Source: Flavobacteriales bacterium
GTDB lineage: Bacteria; Bacteroidota; Bacteroidia; Flavobacteriales; PHOS-HE28
Reading direction: 5' to 3'
NCBI GenBank assembly: GCA_008016945.1
Contig: SSGN01000190.1
Coordinates: forward strand, 1 to 28,502
Length of the DNA stretch: 28,502 bases
The notes below the pieces were generated by a model. That model had not been told where the DNA came from. It ran no database searches and saw only the letters and a program-made list of their open reading frames with translations. Made by a program: the position numbers and the translations under genes. Of this stretch, positions 14,181 to 23,454 are shown piece by piece (the first letter of the stretch is position 1; the number at the start of each line of letters is the position of its first letter).

Positions 14181-16424
14181 TCAGCTCTTCTTCGCAGGGA
14201 CCATGGGCTTGGCGGGTTTCGCTGCCGGAGCGGGAACCGCCACCGGGGCCTCCACTTTGGGCGCTTCCACCTTGCGCTCCACCACGGTCATCTCGTCCAC
14301 CAGGTGTTTCGCGCCGGCGAATTTGTCGATGGTCCACAGCACGTAGCGGATGTCCACGCTGATCGTACGCTGCAGTTCCGACTCGAAGGCGATATCGCCG
14401 CTCATCGCTTCCCAGTTGCCATCGAAGGCGATGCCGATGAGTTCGCCATTGGCGTTGAAGACACCGCTGCCGCTGTTGCCGCCGGTGATGTCGTTGTTGC
14501 TGATGAAGCATACCACCAGGTCGCCGTTCTCATCGGCATAGCGGCCGTAATCCTTCTTCAGCAACAGTTCCTTCTGCCGGGCAGGAACGATGAACTCGTC
14601 GTTCGTGGGGTCTTCCTTCTCCAGGATGCCCTTGGCGGTGCAGATGTGTTTGTAGAACATGCCATCGCCCGGCACGTAGCTCCCCACCTGGCCATAGGTG
14701 AGGCGCATGGTGCTGTTGGCGTTCGGGTACCAGCTGCGCGCAGGGTCCTTCTCGCGCATGGCCGATACCATCAGGCGGTAACCCTTGGCCAGGTCCTCAT
14801 CGCCGGCGCTCACTGCGGGGCCGAGGAAGTTGCGGTAGTGGTTCAGGCACGATTCGGCCGTTTGGAAACCCAGGTCCTTCTCCATGGCCTTCAGCGTGGG
14901 GGCCGCCAGGAAGGCGTTCAACCGCGCCCGGTCGGTGAGGAAGCTCGTCTTGAACATGGCGGCGGACCAGGCGTCGAAGTTGCCCTTGAACTTCTTCTCC
15001 ACCGTGGTCATCACGCTGGGCTGCAGGTCGCGTTCCACATCGTCGTGGATCATGCGGAACATCTGTGCGGTCACCTTCTGGTCGATGGCCGGTACGTAGT
15101 CCTTCCACAGCTCATCGGCGGCAGCCTGGGCGCGGGCCACGGCCGCAGCCACTTTGGCGGCATCCTTCGGGTCGTTGGCCAGTTGCATCTTCAGCCCATA
15201 CAACCGGAAGCCCAGGACCACGGCTTCACTACCGAAGGCGGCCTCCTGCATGTACACATTGGCCTTCTCGAATTTCGCGCGTTCCTTGTATCCGTTCTCC
15301 AGGTCGGTGAGGATGCTGCCGTATTTCGCTTGACGGGCGGGGTCGGCGTTCACCCAGGTCATCAACTCGGCCTCTTGGGCCTTCTTCTTGTCGTACACCT
15401 TCAAGCGCTTCAATCCGCGCTGCTGGCCGATGAAGTATTTCCAGTAGTTGCTCACCTGGGCATGCTTGCTGGCGTACTTGATCCGCGTCGCGTTGTCCTT
15501 GTCCATGAACTCGTCGTAGATGTCCAGCTTGGCGCGACGGATCTTCACGCGGTTCGGCTGTTCCACATCCAGGGCCAGTTTCACGCCGTGGCTGCTCAGG
15601 AAGCGATCGGTGCTGCCGGGGTAGCCCATGATCATGGCGAAGTCGCCTTCCTTCACCCCAGCGTTGCTCACGGGGAAGTGGTGCTTGGGCTTGAAGGGGA
15701 TGTTGGCCTCGCTCGGATCAGCGGGTTCCCCATCGGGACCCGTGTATACCCGGAACATGCAGAAATCGCCCGTGTGGCGGGGCCACATCCAGTTGTCCGT
15801 GTCGCCGCCGAACTTGCCGATGGCGCTCGGCGGAACGCCCACCAGGCGCACATCGCGGTAGGTCTTGTAGTGGAACAGGTAGAATTCGTTGCCCTCGAAC
15901 ATCACCTTGAACTCGGTGCTCTGTCCGTTCTCCTTGTTGCTTTCGTTGATGAGCTGTTGGGCGACTTCGCCGATCTTGGCGTCGCGTTGCTCTTCGGTCA
16001 TCTCCGCCGTGAGCTGGCTCGTTACCCGATCGGTGACATCGTCGATGCGCTGCAGGAAGCTCACGCTGAAACCAGCGGGCAGTTCGTCCTTCCGGGTCTT
16101 GGCCCAGAAGCCATCGGTGAGGTAGTCGTGCTCCACGCTGCTCAGCCCCTGCACCGCATCGTAACCGCAGTGGTGGTTGGTGAGGAAGAGGCCTTCGGCA
16201 CTTACCATCTCGCCGCTGCAGAAACCACCGCCCAACCGAACGATACCGTCCTTCAGGCTGCTCTTGTTGATGTCGTAGATGTCTTCGGCCGTGAGCTTGA
16301 AGCCCAGCTTCTGCATCTCCGCTTCATTGATCTGCTTCAACTTGTTGAGCAGCCACATGCCTTCGTGGGCCTGTGTCCCGAGGAATAGGAGGGCTGCCGT
16401 GAGCAGCGAGGTCGTTCGCTTCAT
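14181..16424 (-). CDS. S46 family dipeptidyl-peptidase, DPP7-like
   Basis: The product has 747 residues with a signal peptide (MKRTTSLLTAALLFLGTQA). The chymotrypsin-like fold of S46 is clear: FLTNHHCGYDA with catalytic His85, DTDNWMWPRHTGDF carrying the Asp region, and ITGGNSGSGVFN with the nucleophile Ser. Eighteen residues after that Ser the sequence is FDGNWEAMSGDI; the Gly there is the position that is Gly in DPP7 (hydrophobic P1) and Arg in DPP11 (acidic P1), so DPP7-like specificity is inferred. S46 enzymes remove dipeptides from peptide N-termini in the periplasm of asaccharolytic or peptide-using Bacteroidota. After the usual C-terminal end there is a 29-residue Ala/Pro/Lys-rich tail (about 719-747), which is unusual. 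It has its own promoter (16450-16479). Confidence 0.93.
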   Translation of the reverse strand: MKRTTSLLTAALLFLGTQAHEGMWLLNKLKQINEAEMQKLGFKLTAEDIYDINKSSLKDGIVRLGGGFCSGEMVSAEGLFLTNHHCGYDAVQGLSSVEHDYLTDGFWAKTRKDELPAGFSVSFLQRIDDVTDRVTSQLTAEMTEEQRDAKIGEVAQQLINESNKENGQSTEFKVMFEGNEFYLFHYKTYRDVRLVGVPPSAIGKFGGDTDNWMWPRHTGDFCMFRVYTGPDGEPADPSEANIPFKPKHHFPVSNAGVKEGDFAMIMGYPGSTDRFLSSHGVKLALDVEQPNRVKIRRAKLDIYDEFMDKDNATRIKYASKHAQVSNYWKYFIGQQRGLKRLKVYDKKKAQEAELMTWVNADPARQAKYGSILTDLENGYKERAKFEKANVYMQEAAFGSEAVVLGFRLYGLKMQLANDPKDAAKVAAAVARAQAAADELWKDYVPAIDQKVTAQMFRMIHDDVERDLQPSVMTTVEKKFKGNFDAWSAAMFKTSFLTDRARLNAFLAAPTLKAMEKDLGFQTAESCLNHYRNFLGPAVSAGDEDLAKGYRLMVSAMREKDPARSWYPNANSTMRLTYGQVGSYVPGDGMFYKHICTAKGILEKEDPTNDEFIVPARQKELLLKKDYGRYADENGDLVVCFISNNDITGGNSGSGVFNANGELIGIAFDGNWEAMSGDIAFESELQRTISVDIRYVLWTIDKFAGAKHLVDEMTVVERKVEAPKVEAPVAVPAPAAKPAKPMVPAKKS

Positions 16425-16449
16425 GTCGAGGGGTTTGGATGAGGGAGCG

Positions 16450-16479
16450 CAAATGTAGTATCCCTTGAAGAACAGGGAA
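16450..16479 (-). promoter_or_regulatory. Promoter of the S46 peptidase gene
   Basis: A perfect TAnnTTTG box (TACATTTG, 16450-16457) is preceded at 19 nt by TTC (16477-16479), one base off the -33 TTG. The box ends 25 nt before the ATG at 16424, leaving a short leader. Confidence 0.55.
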
Positions 16480-16483
16480 CTAC
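16455..16483. repeat. Palindrome spanning the S46 promoter spacer
   Basis: GTAGT + TCCCT (16455-16465, one bulged A) pairs with AGGGA + ACTAC (16474-16483) around an 8-nt loop. The arms cover the end of the -7 box and the whole spacer to the -33 element. It also lies about 40 nt after the stop of the upstream DUF6438 gene, so a terminator role for that transcript is possible as well as an operator. Confidence 0.5.
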
Positions 16484-16522
16484 ATCGGGATGTGAAGTCG
16501 GATCAGGGGCCAACGGTGCGGC

Positions 16523-17050
16523 TTACCGGGCATTCGGGACGGGCGTCCACACCACGGGCAGCAGCAATTCCTCCACACGGGCGAAGAGCAGCTTGAAGGC
16601 CTCGGGGGTGCCGATCCGCGCCAGCACGCGCTTGTCGCGGCCGTTGCCCACCACCCGGAGGATGGAGCTGGGTAGGTCCGAGACATCGCGGTCGTACTTG
16701 TCCTGGAACTGGTAGAAGCCGCTCCTTTCCGCATCGGCGAGGATCCGGTGGAGCGTGTCCAGCCCGATCCGCGCTTCGTGGAGCCCTTCCAACTGGACGT
16801 GGGATGATCCGAAGTAGGTGGCGTAGCCGCTTCGGTACACCGTGATGGTGTATGCCGGGCAGGTGCCGAAGCAGGGCGTGCGTTGCAGGCTCACCACCAG
16901 GCTGTCCGCCGGTTCGGCCCCTCCCAGCACCGGGCGTTGCTCCAAGGCTGGCGCGTCTTGATCGGCAGGTGGTTCCGCGGCGACCAGGAACTGCTTGCGT
17001 GCACAACCCGCGATAAGAAGGAGCAGAAGCGGAAGGGCGAAGGCTTTCAT
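16523..17050 (-). CDS. DUF6438 domain lipoprotein
   Basis: The product has 175 residues from the ATG at 17050 (a GTG directly before it is less likely). MKAFALPLLLLLIAGC is a lipoprotein signal with lipobox IAGC (Cys16). The domain core LVVSLQRTPCFGTCPAYTITVYRSGYATYFG, with the CFGTCP cysteine pair, matches DUF6438. The remainder (LDTLHRILADAERSGFYQFQDKYD, SDLPSSILRVVGNGRDKRV) continues the same fold. Its function is unknown; the two cysteines in C-x3-C could be redox-active or structural. It follows yidC after 94 nt on the same strand. Confidence 0.8.
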   Translation of the reverse strand: MKAFALPLLLLLIAGCARKQFLVAAEPPADQDAPALEQRPVLGGAEPADSLVVSLQRTPCFGTCPAYTITVYRSGYATYFGSSHVQLEGLHEARIGLDTLHRILADAERSGFYQFQDKYDRDVSDLPSSILRVVGNGRDKRVLARIGTPEAFKLLFARVEELLLPVVWTPVPNAR

Positions 17051-17144
17051 CACACGCGGGGGTTACTGATGGTCATGTTGCCGATCCCGTGCCAAAGCTC
17101 TGCGTTCAAAGTCGGGACACCAGCCCGGAGTTGTCAGGCGATGA

Positions 17145-17711
17145 TCACTTCCGCCGTGCGGCTTGCTGCTGTTTCTGCATGTCATCCAGCCGTTGCTGCC
17201 ACTTGCTTTTCTTCTTGGGCGTCTTCATGTTCTGCACCAGTTCCGCCCGGATCTTGTCCTCGTTCACGAACCAGCTCTTCATCACCGTCATCTGCAGGAT
17301 GCTGATCACGTTGGCCAGCAGGTAGTAGTAGCTCAGGCCGGCGGGCAGGCTGTTCATGAAGAACAACATCATCACCGGGAACAGGTACATCATCAGCTTC
17401 ATGTTGGGCATGCCCTGCTGGGTGGGCATCTGCTTGCTGTTGATGGCCGTGTAGATGATGGTGCTCGCCGCCATCAGGATGGTGAATAGGCTGATGTGGT
17501 TGCCGTAGAACGATGTGATGAACGGGATGTTCCCCGTCCAACTGAAGATACTGTCGTAGGTGCTCAGGTCGTCGGCCCAGAGGAAGCTCTCCTGCCGCAA
17601 TTCGATGCTGCTGGGGAAGAACTTGAACATGGCGAAGAGCACGGGCATCTGTACCAGCATGGGTAGGCAGCCGCTGGCCGGGTTCACCCCCGCCTTGCGA
17701 TACAGGTCCAT
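17145..17711 (-). CDS. yidC: YidC membrane insertase, C-terminal part (separated by in-frame TAG)
   Basis: The open frame starts at the ATG at 17711 and has 188 residues, beginning MDLYRKAGVNPASGCLPMLV. It holds helices TM3 (about 15-35), TM4 (72-92) and TM5-TM6 (104-145, including MMLFFMNSLPAGLSYYYLLANVISI), then a basic cytoplasmic tail (KKKSKWQQRLDDMQKQQQAARRK) that would contact the ribosome. It is in the same frame as the N-terminal part: only TAG GCC ACC stands between them. Either this is a natural two-piece YidC made by reinitiation 6 nt after the stop, or it is readthrough, or the TAG is an error or recent mutation of CAG. Confidence 0.85.
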   Translation of the reverse strand: MDLYRKAGVNPASGCLPMLVQMPVLFAMFKFFPSSIELRQESFLWADDLSTYDSIFSWTGNIPFITSFYGNHISLFTILMAASTIIYTAINSKQMPTQQGMPNMKLMMYLFPVMMLFFMNSLPAGLSYYYLLANVISILQMTVMKSWFVNEDKIRAELVQNMKTPKKKSKWQQRLDDMQKQQQAARRK

Positions 17712-17717
17712 GGTGGC

Positions 17718-17720
17718 CTA
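17718..17720 (-). other. yidC: In-frame TAG within yidC
   Basis: The local codons are AAG AAG CAG TAG GCC ACC ATG GAC. The TAG aligns with a Gln codon in the family pattern, so a single C-to-T change of CAG accounts for it. TAG is a normal stop elsewhere in the window (for example the ends of pyrG and of the gene at 583), so general recoding is unlikely. Confidence 0.8.
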
Positions 17721-19049
17721 CTGCTTCTTCAACGGGTCGCCATCCTTGTGCTTCTCGTTGATCACGTCCATCTCCGGTTTCAAGAGCCGCATGCGGGCGC
17801 TGGAAACGAAGTTCTTGTACGTCAGCGGCATCAACAGCAGCTTGATGGCGATGGTGAGCACCAGGATGATGATGCCGTAGTTCCAGTTCCAGCCATCGAG
17901 CCAGTTGAAGATGGGGATCACCAGCCATTTGTTCATCCAGCCGAAGATGCCCCAGCCCAGGTCCATGATCCGGTCGAACTGCGCGATCTCGGTGCGGCGC
18001 AAGGTGCCGTAGTGGTTCGGCCCCAGGTAGAACCTGATCGGCAGGTCCACCTTGGCCCCACGCTCCTTCTCGAAGAACAGCTTGGCGCTGTAGTGCTTGG
18101 TGTGCAAGGTGTCTTCCAACGGCTCGATACCGACCTCCGATCCGTTGCTGGCGAAGCCTTCCGGGCTGATCATGGCCACGGTGAAGAAGTCCTGCTTGAA
18201 GGCCACCCAGTTCGTCTTCCCTTCCAGCTTCTTCTGCTCTGCGCTGCTCTCGCTCAGGTAGTCGCGGTCGCTGTTGAAGTACTTGTAGTAGACACTGCCC
18301 TTGCGCAGTTCGCCGTCGCGGTACTTCTCGTTGCTGAAGCCGGTGAGCTCCCAATGGAACACGGCGTTACGCGCATCCACTTCCTGTTCCAACCCGACCA
18401 GCTCGACCCGGGCATCCATGAAGTAGCTGGTGCTGTCCAGTTGATAGGTCAGCCGCAGGAACCGCCCCGGATCCGTGGTGGGAGCCTTCAATACCACCCC
18501 GGTGCTATCCTGCCGCTCCACGGCGAAGAAGAGCTCGCTGGTGCTGATGTCCTGGTTGCCGAGGAAGAACCGGAATTCGTATTCGCTCTTCTCCGGATCG
18601 GCCAGGTACAACGGGGTCTTCTCGTGGGTCTGGTACTCTTTCAGCCGGATCACCGTGGGGCTTCCGCCATGGGTGTTGATGGCCACCTGTAGGCGGCCGT
18701 TCTCGATCACCACCTCTTTGGCCGTGCCTTCTGCCGAAGGCGTGAAGATCCCGAAACGCTGGGCCAGGCGCAGCTGCCGGATGCTATCGGCGTTCACGGT
18801 ATCGCCGGTCACCACCAACGCGCTGTCCGTTGTGCTTGGCGCCAGGGTGGCCGTGCCTCGCGGGGATGCCTCCTTGGCCTGGAGGGCAGCCTCGGCTTCC
18901 CGTGCCAGCCGCTCGATCTCCACATTGGCCAGGCTGTCCTGGACATGTTGCATGCGCGCCTGCTCTTCCGCGCTGGGCATGGTGTACCAGGTGTATCCGC
19001 CAAGAATGACGGCGATGAGCACGAAGCCGATGATCGAGTTCCTATCCAT
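17718..19049 (-). CDS. yidC: YidC membrane insertase, N-terminal part (ends at in-frame TAG)
   Basis: The product has 443 residues. MDRNSIIGFVLIAVILGGYTWY is the N-terminal TM1 anchor; residues of about 60-355 form the periplasmic P1 domain (NGRLQVAINTHGGSPTVIRLKEY near its start). TM2 is NYGIIILVLTIAIKLLLMPLTY (about 390-411), with Lys403 in place of the Arg that E. coli uses in the hydrophilic groove; I recall Lys as usual in Bacteroidota. The chain then enters the C1 loop (ARMRLLKPEMDVINEKHKDGDPLKKQ) and stops at TAG (17720-17718), where homologues typically continue KKQQATMDLYRKAGVNP. YidC inserts inner-membrane proteins alone or with SecYEG and is normally essential. Together with the C-terminal part the length of 634 codons is normal for the family. 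Confidence 0.9.
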   Translation of the reverse strand: MDRNSIIGFVLIAVILGGYTWYTMPSAEEQARMQHVQDSLANVEIERLAREAEAALQAKEASPRGTATLAPSTTDSALVVTGDTVNADSIRQLRLAQRFGIFTPSAEGTAKEVVIENGRLQVAINTHGGSPTVIRLKEYQTHEKTPLYLADPEKSEYEFRFFLGNQDISTSELFFAVERQDSTGVVLKAPTTDPGRFLRLTYQLDSTSYFMDARVELVGLEQEVDARNAVFHWELTGFSNEKYRDGELRKGSVYYKYFNSDRDYLSESSAEQKKLEGKTNWVAFKQDFFTVAMISPEGFASNGSEVGIEPLEDTLHTKHYSAKLFFEKERGAKVDLPIRFYLGPNHYGTLRRTEIAQFDRIMDLGWGIFGWMNKWLVIPIFNWLDGWNWNYGIIILVLTIAIKLLLMPLTYKNFVSSARMRLLKPEMDVINEKHKDGDPLKKQ

Positions 19050-19092
19050 TCGGGATCCGCCTGAACTTCAAGATCTCAGGCAAGAAGGGCGG

Positions 19093-19100
19093 CAAAGATA
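19093..19100 (-). promoter_or_regulatory. -7 box (TATCTTTG) of yidC
   Basis: A perfect TAnnTTTG match in the 154-bp gap between pyrG and yidC, ending 43 nt before the yidC ATG. The -33 region has no clear TTG at the expected spacing. It suggests that yidC can be transcribed separately from pyrG. Confidence 0.45.
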
Positions 19101-19203
19101 GACCGCTGAAGGGAACAGGATCCCGATCGGCCTTCGCATGGACGACGAAAGTGGACCGATGCCAACCGGTCGGTGCTGCACCTTGTCCAAGCGGCCCAAG
19201 CGA

Positions 19204-20883
<1,680 letters not shown>

Positions 20884-20893
20884 TCACGGGGTG

Positions 20894-20922
20894 TAAAGAT
20901 AAGCGGTGGGCGGGAATACGAA
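20894..20922 (-). promoter_or_regulatory. Probable promoter of pyrG
   Basis: TATCTTTA (20894-20901, one mismatch to TAnnTTTG) is preceded after 18 nt by TTC (20920-20922, one base off the -33 TTG). The box ends 43 nt before the pyrG ATG. Confidence 0.4.
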
Positions 20923-21036
20923 TGCCCTTTCGCCGTTGTTGGTCGCCCGTAGGCTCCTCGGTGGGCAGCCCGCGTTCGCACCTTGACAGCAAGGAGCCAT
21001 CGGTTAACCGACAACGAACGACTTCGCGCCTCGCCG

Positions 21037-23355
21037 TCAGAACTTATAGCTCAGCCCGAAGCTCGGCAGCAACGGAAGCTGGTCCACCCGCTCGAAACGT
21101 ACCCGGTCGAAATAGAAGATGTTCTGCCGGTCGTAGGCGTTCGTCAGGCTAAGGTCCAGTTCCACCACTTGGTTCTCATCCAGCCTCCAGCTCTTGGTCA
21201 CCCCGAGGTCCAACCGGTGATAGGTCGGGAGCCGCCCTTCGTTCAACGGACCGAAGATGATCGCCAGGTTGGAGTTGCTGGTGGTGTAGTCGTAGTTCAC
21301 ATCGCCATTGTACTGGGTGCTGCCGTAGTACGATTGCGTCTTGGTGAAGGGGAAGCCCGAACCGAAGTTCCAGCGCGCGTTCACTTTCCAGGCATCGAAC
21401 TTGCCGAAGGCATAGCTGGCCACCAGGTTGATGTTGTTGCGCCGGTCCCATACCGGGTTGTACGACCGGAATCCATCCCACCGGTCCACATAAGTGTAGC
21501 TGTACACCGCCCAGAGGTAGTAGTTGTTCTTCTCATATTTCAGCAAAAGGTCGGCACCGTAGGCCTGGCCGGATTCGATGATGTAATCCTTCTTTAACTC
21601 GTCCGGCTCGTCCGCGAATTCGTCCGTATCGTTGAAGAGCTTGTTGCGGTTCAGGTTGGTCACCTGCCGGAAATCCTTCAGGTACACCTCGAAGTTCGCG
21701 GAAAGGTGATCGGTGATGTCGTACTCGATACCGGCCACCACGTGGTTCGCCCGCTGCAACGGGTCCTTCACATCGCGCACATCGCCGTTGGCGGTGGTGA
21801 AGGTCTTGGGCAGGTTGTCCGGTGCGGAAAGGAATCCGTAGAACAGGTTCACCACATCGCGGTCGCTGTTGGCCGCTACCAGGTTCTGGCTGTACCGACC
21901 GGCCGATGCCTTGAAACGCAGGTCGTCCGTGATGTTCCACTTCAGCCCGATCCGCGGTTCGGGGTTGGCCACCGACAGCGAGGCGTAGTAGTGCAGGCGG
22001 AAACCGGGTTCCAGCACCACCTTCTTCCACACCTTCTTGTAAATGGCGTAGCCCGCGATCTCCGAGGTGTTCTCCTCCTGTTTGAACTCGCGCCCCAAAC
22101 TGTTGAAGAACGCGAAGTTGGTGCGGAAGCCGAGCACCTCGACCCCGTAGCGCACCTCGTCGTCGCGGTTGAACACCTTGAAGTTCATCGCTCCGTTGAA
22201 CCCCGCGATCTCGCTGGTCCGTGCGGGGAGATCGCCTTCGGCGAGCGAGATGTCGTAGTTCGTGGCACTGAACGTACCATCGATCAGCACCGCCGAACCG
22301 GCCGGGACCAGAACGAAGCTGGTGCCTGCCCCCCAGTTGTTCCAGTTCAGGTCGCTCACCTGGCGGTACCGTACCCCATCGCTGAAATTGAAGCCGAAGA
22401 GGTTCACCTTGCTGCCGTTCCGACCATTGAAGCTGAGCTTGCCGTACGCATCCGTGAAGGTGAAGGGCAGGCCGTCTTTCTGTACATTCTCGTAGAACAC
22501 CTTGCTGCTGCGGTCCAGGTAGCTGTGCCGCAGGTTCATAAGGAACGAGCTGGAGCCGCCGCCATCTTCCTTTTGCCTCTTCAGCGGACCTTCCAACAAG
22601 AGCTTGCCGGTGAAGGTGCTGGCGGCAACCCGTCCGCTCAGTCGCTTCATATTGCCATCGCGCGTGGTGATGTCCATGATCGAACTCACCCGCCCGCCGT
22701 GGTCGGCGTTGAACCCGGCGGAGTAGATGTCCGCGTTGCGGATGATGTCATTGTCGAACACGCTGAACAGACCGATGCTGTGGAACGGATTGTACAACAC
22801 CATGCCATCGAGCATGGATTTGTTCATGATCGGCGAACCACCGCGGATGTACAACTGCCCCCCCTGGTCGCCGGTGAAGATCACCCCGGGTACGACCTGT
22901 AGGTACTGGGCCAGGTCCGCTTCGCCACCGATGGCCGGCATCCGTTCGATCTGTCGCGGCGTCAGCTTGGTGACCCCGGTACGCACCTGGCTTCGGGCCT
23001 CCTGCTTTTCACCGCTCACCTCGAACTCGCGGATCTGGATGGCGCTCTTGCTCAGGTAGAGCTTCTCCGTCAGGATCTGGTCCCGGGCCACGGTCACCGC
23101 CTTCCGCGCGGTGTCGTAGCCCAGGTAGGTCACTTCCAGCGTGTAGGCGCCCGGTGCCACCTTGCTGATCGAGTAGTACCCGTTCACGTCGGTGGCCGCA
23201 CCGATGGTGGTGCCCTTGAGCACCACGTTGGTGAAGATCACGGGTTCGCCGGACTCCTTGTCATACACGAAACCGCGGATGGTGCCGGTCTGGGCCGCCA
23301 GATAGGTGGGGAGGAGGAAGAGAAGACCGAGGAACGACTTCAGCGAACGCGACAT
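21037..23355 (-). CDS. TonB-dependent receptor with carboxypeptidase-regulatory-like domain
   Basis: The product has 772 residues. A signal peptide (to about Ala21, ending LAAQ) is followed by a CarboxypepD_reg-like beta-sandwich (about 25-105: TIRGFVYDKESGEPVIFTNVVLKG, TDVNGYYSISKVAPGAYTLEV). The plug domain follows (MPAIGGEADLAQYLQVVPGV, GQLYIRGGSPIMNKSMLDGMVL), then a beta-barrel rich in aromatic strands that ends in the outer-membrane signature SFGLSYKF with terminal Phe. It should be an outer-membrane active importer driven by TonB-ExbBD. No SusD partner is adjacent, so a SusC glycan system is unlikely; the ligand could be a siderophore, a peptide or another small molecule. It sits alone between pyrG and holA. 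Confidence 0.92.
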   Translation of the reverse strand: MSRSLKSFLGLLFLLPTYLAAQTGTIRGFVYDKESGEPVIFTNVVLKGTTIGAATDVNGYYSISKVAPGAYTLEVTYLGYDTARKAVTVARDQILTEKLYLSKSAIQIREFEVSGEKQEARSQVRTGVTKLTPRQIERMPAIGGEADLAQYLQVVPGVIFTGDQGGQLYIRGGSPIMNKSMLDGMVLYNPFHSIGLFSVFDNDIIRNADIYSAGFNADHGGRVSSIMDITTRDGNMKRLSGRVAASTFTGKLLLEGPLKRQKEDGGGSSSFLMNLRHSYLDRSSKVFYENVQKDGLPFTFTDAYGKLSFNGRNGSKVNLFGFNFSDGVRYRQVSDLNWNNWGAGTSFVLVPAGSAVLIDGTFSATNYDISLAEGDLPARTSEIAGFNGAMNFKVFNRDDEVRYGVEVLGFRTNFAFFNSLGREFKQEENTSEIAGYAIYKKVWKKVVLEPGFRLHYYASLSVANPEPRIGLKWNITDDLRFKASAGRYSQNLVAANSDRDVVNLFYGFLSAPDNLPKTFTTANGDVRDVKDPLQRANHVVAGIEYDITDHLSANFEVYLKDFRQVTNLNRNKLFNDTDEFADEPDELKKDYIIESGQAYGADLLLKYEKNNYYLWAVYSYTYVDRWDGFRSYNPVWDRRNNINLVASYAFGKFDAWKVNARWNFGSGFPFTKTQSYYGSTQYNGDVNYDYTTSNSNLAIIFGPLNEGRLPTYHRLDLGVTKSWRLDENQVVELDLSLTNAYDRQNIFYFDRVRFERVDQLPLLPSFGLSYKF

Positions 23356-23375
23356 GGATTCCTGTTAGGGGGCGG

Positions 23376-23383
23376 CTAAGGTA
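23376..23383 (-). promoter_or_regulatory. Possible -7 box (TACCTTAG) of the TonB-dependent receptor gene
   Basis: One mismatch to TAnnTTTG, ending 20 nt before the ATG at 23355. TGG at 23403-23405 (minus strand) is one base off the -33 TTG at a 19-nt spacing. Weak. Confidence 0.3.
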
Positions 23384-23454
23384 GCCGACCTGGCCTTGTC
23401 ACCCACCCCGTTGCGTGTTCCGAATGTACCGTTGGTTGGAGAGGAGGCCTCGGG

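Noticed and set aside
14052..16388. Long open frame on the plus strand opposite the S46 peptidase (also similar ones opposite pyrG, the TonB receptor and the S8 protease)
   Set aside because: The opposing strand carries clear family motifs along its full length; the long antisense frames are a by-product of GC-rich codon use and show no domain or signal sequence.
17712..17720. A frameshift as the reason for the split yidC
   Set aside because: Both parts are in the same frame with exactly two sense codons between the stop and the downstream ATG, so it is a nonsense codon and not a frameshift.
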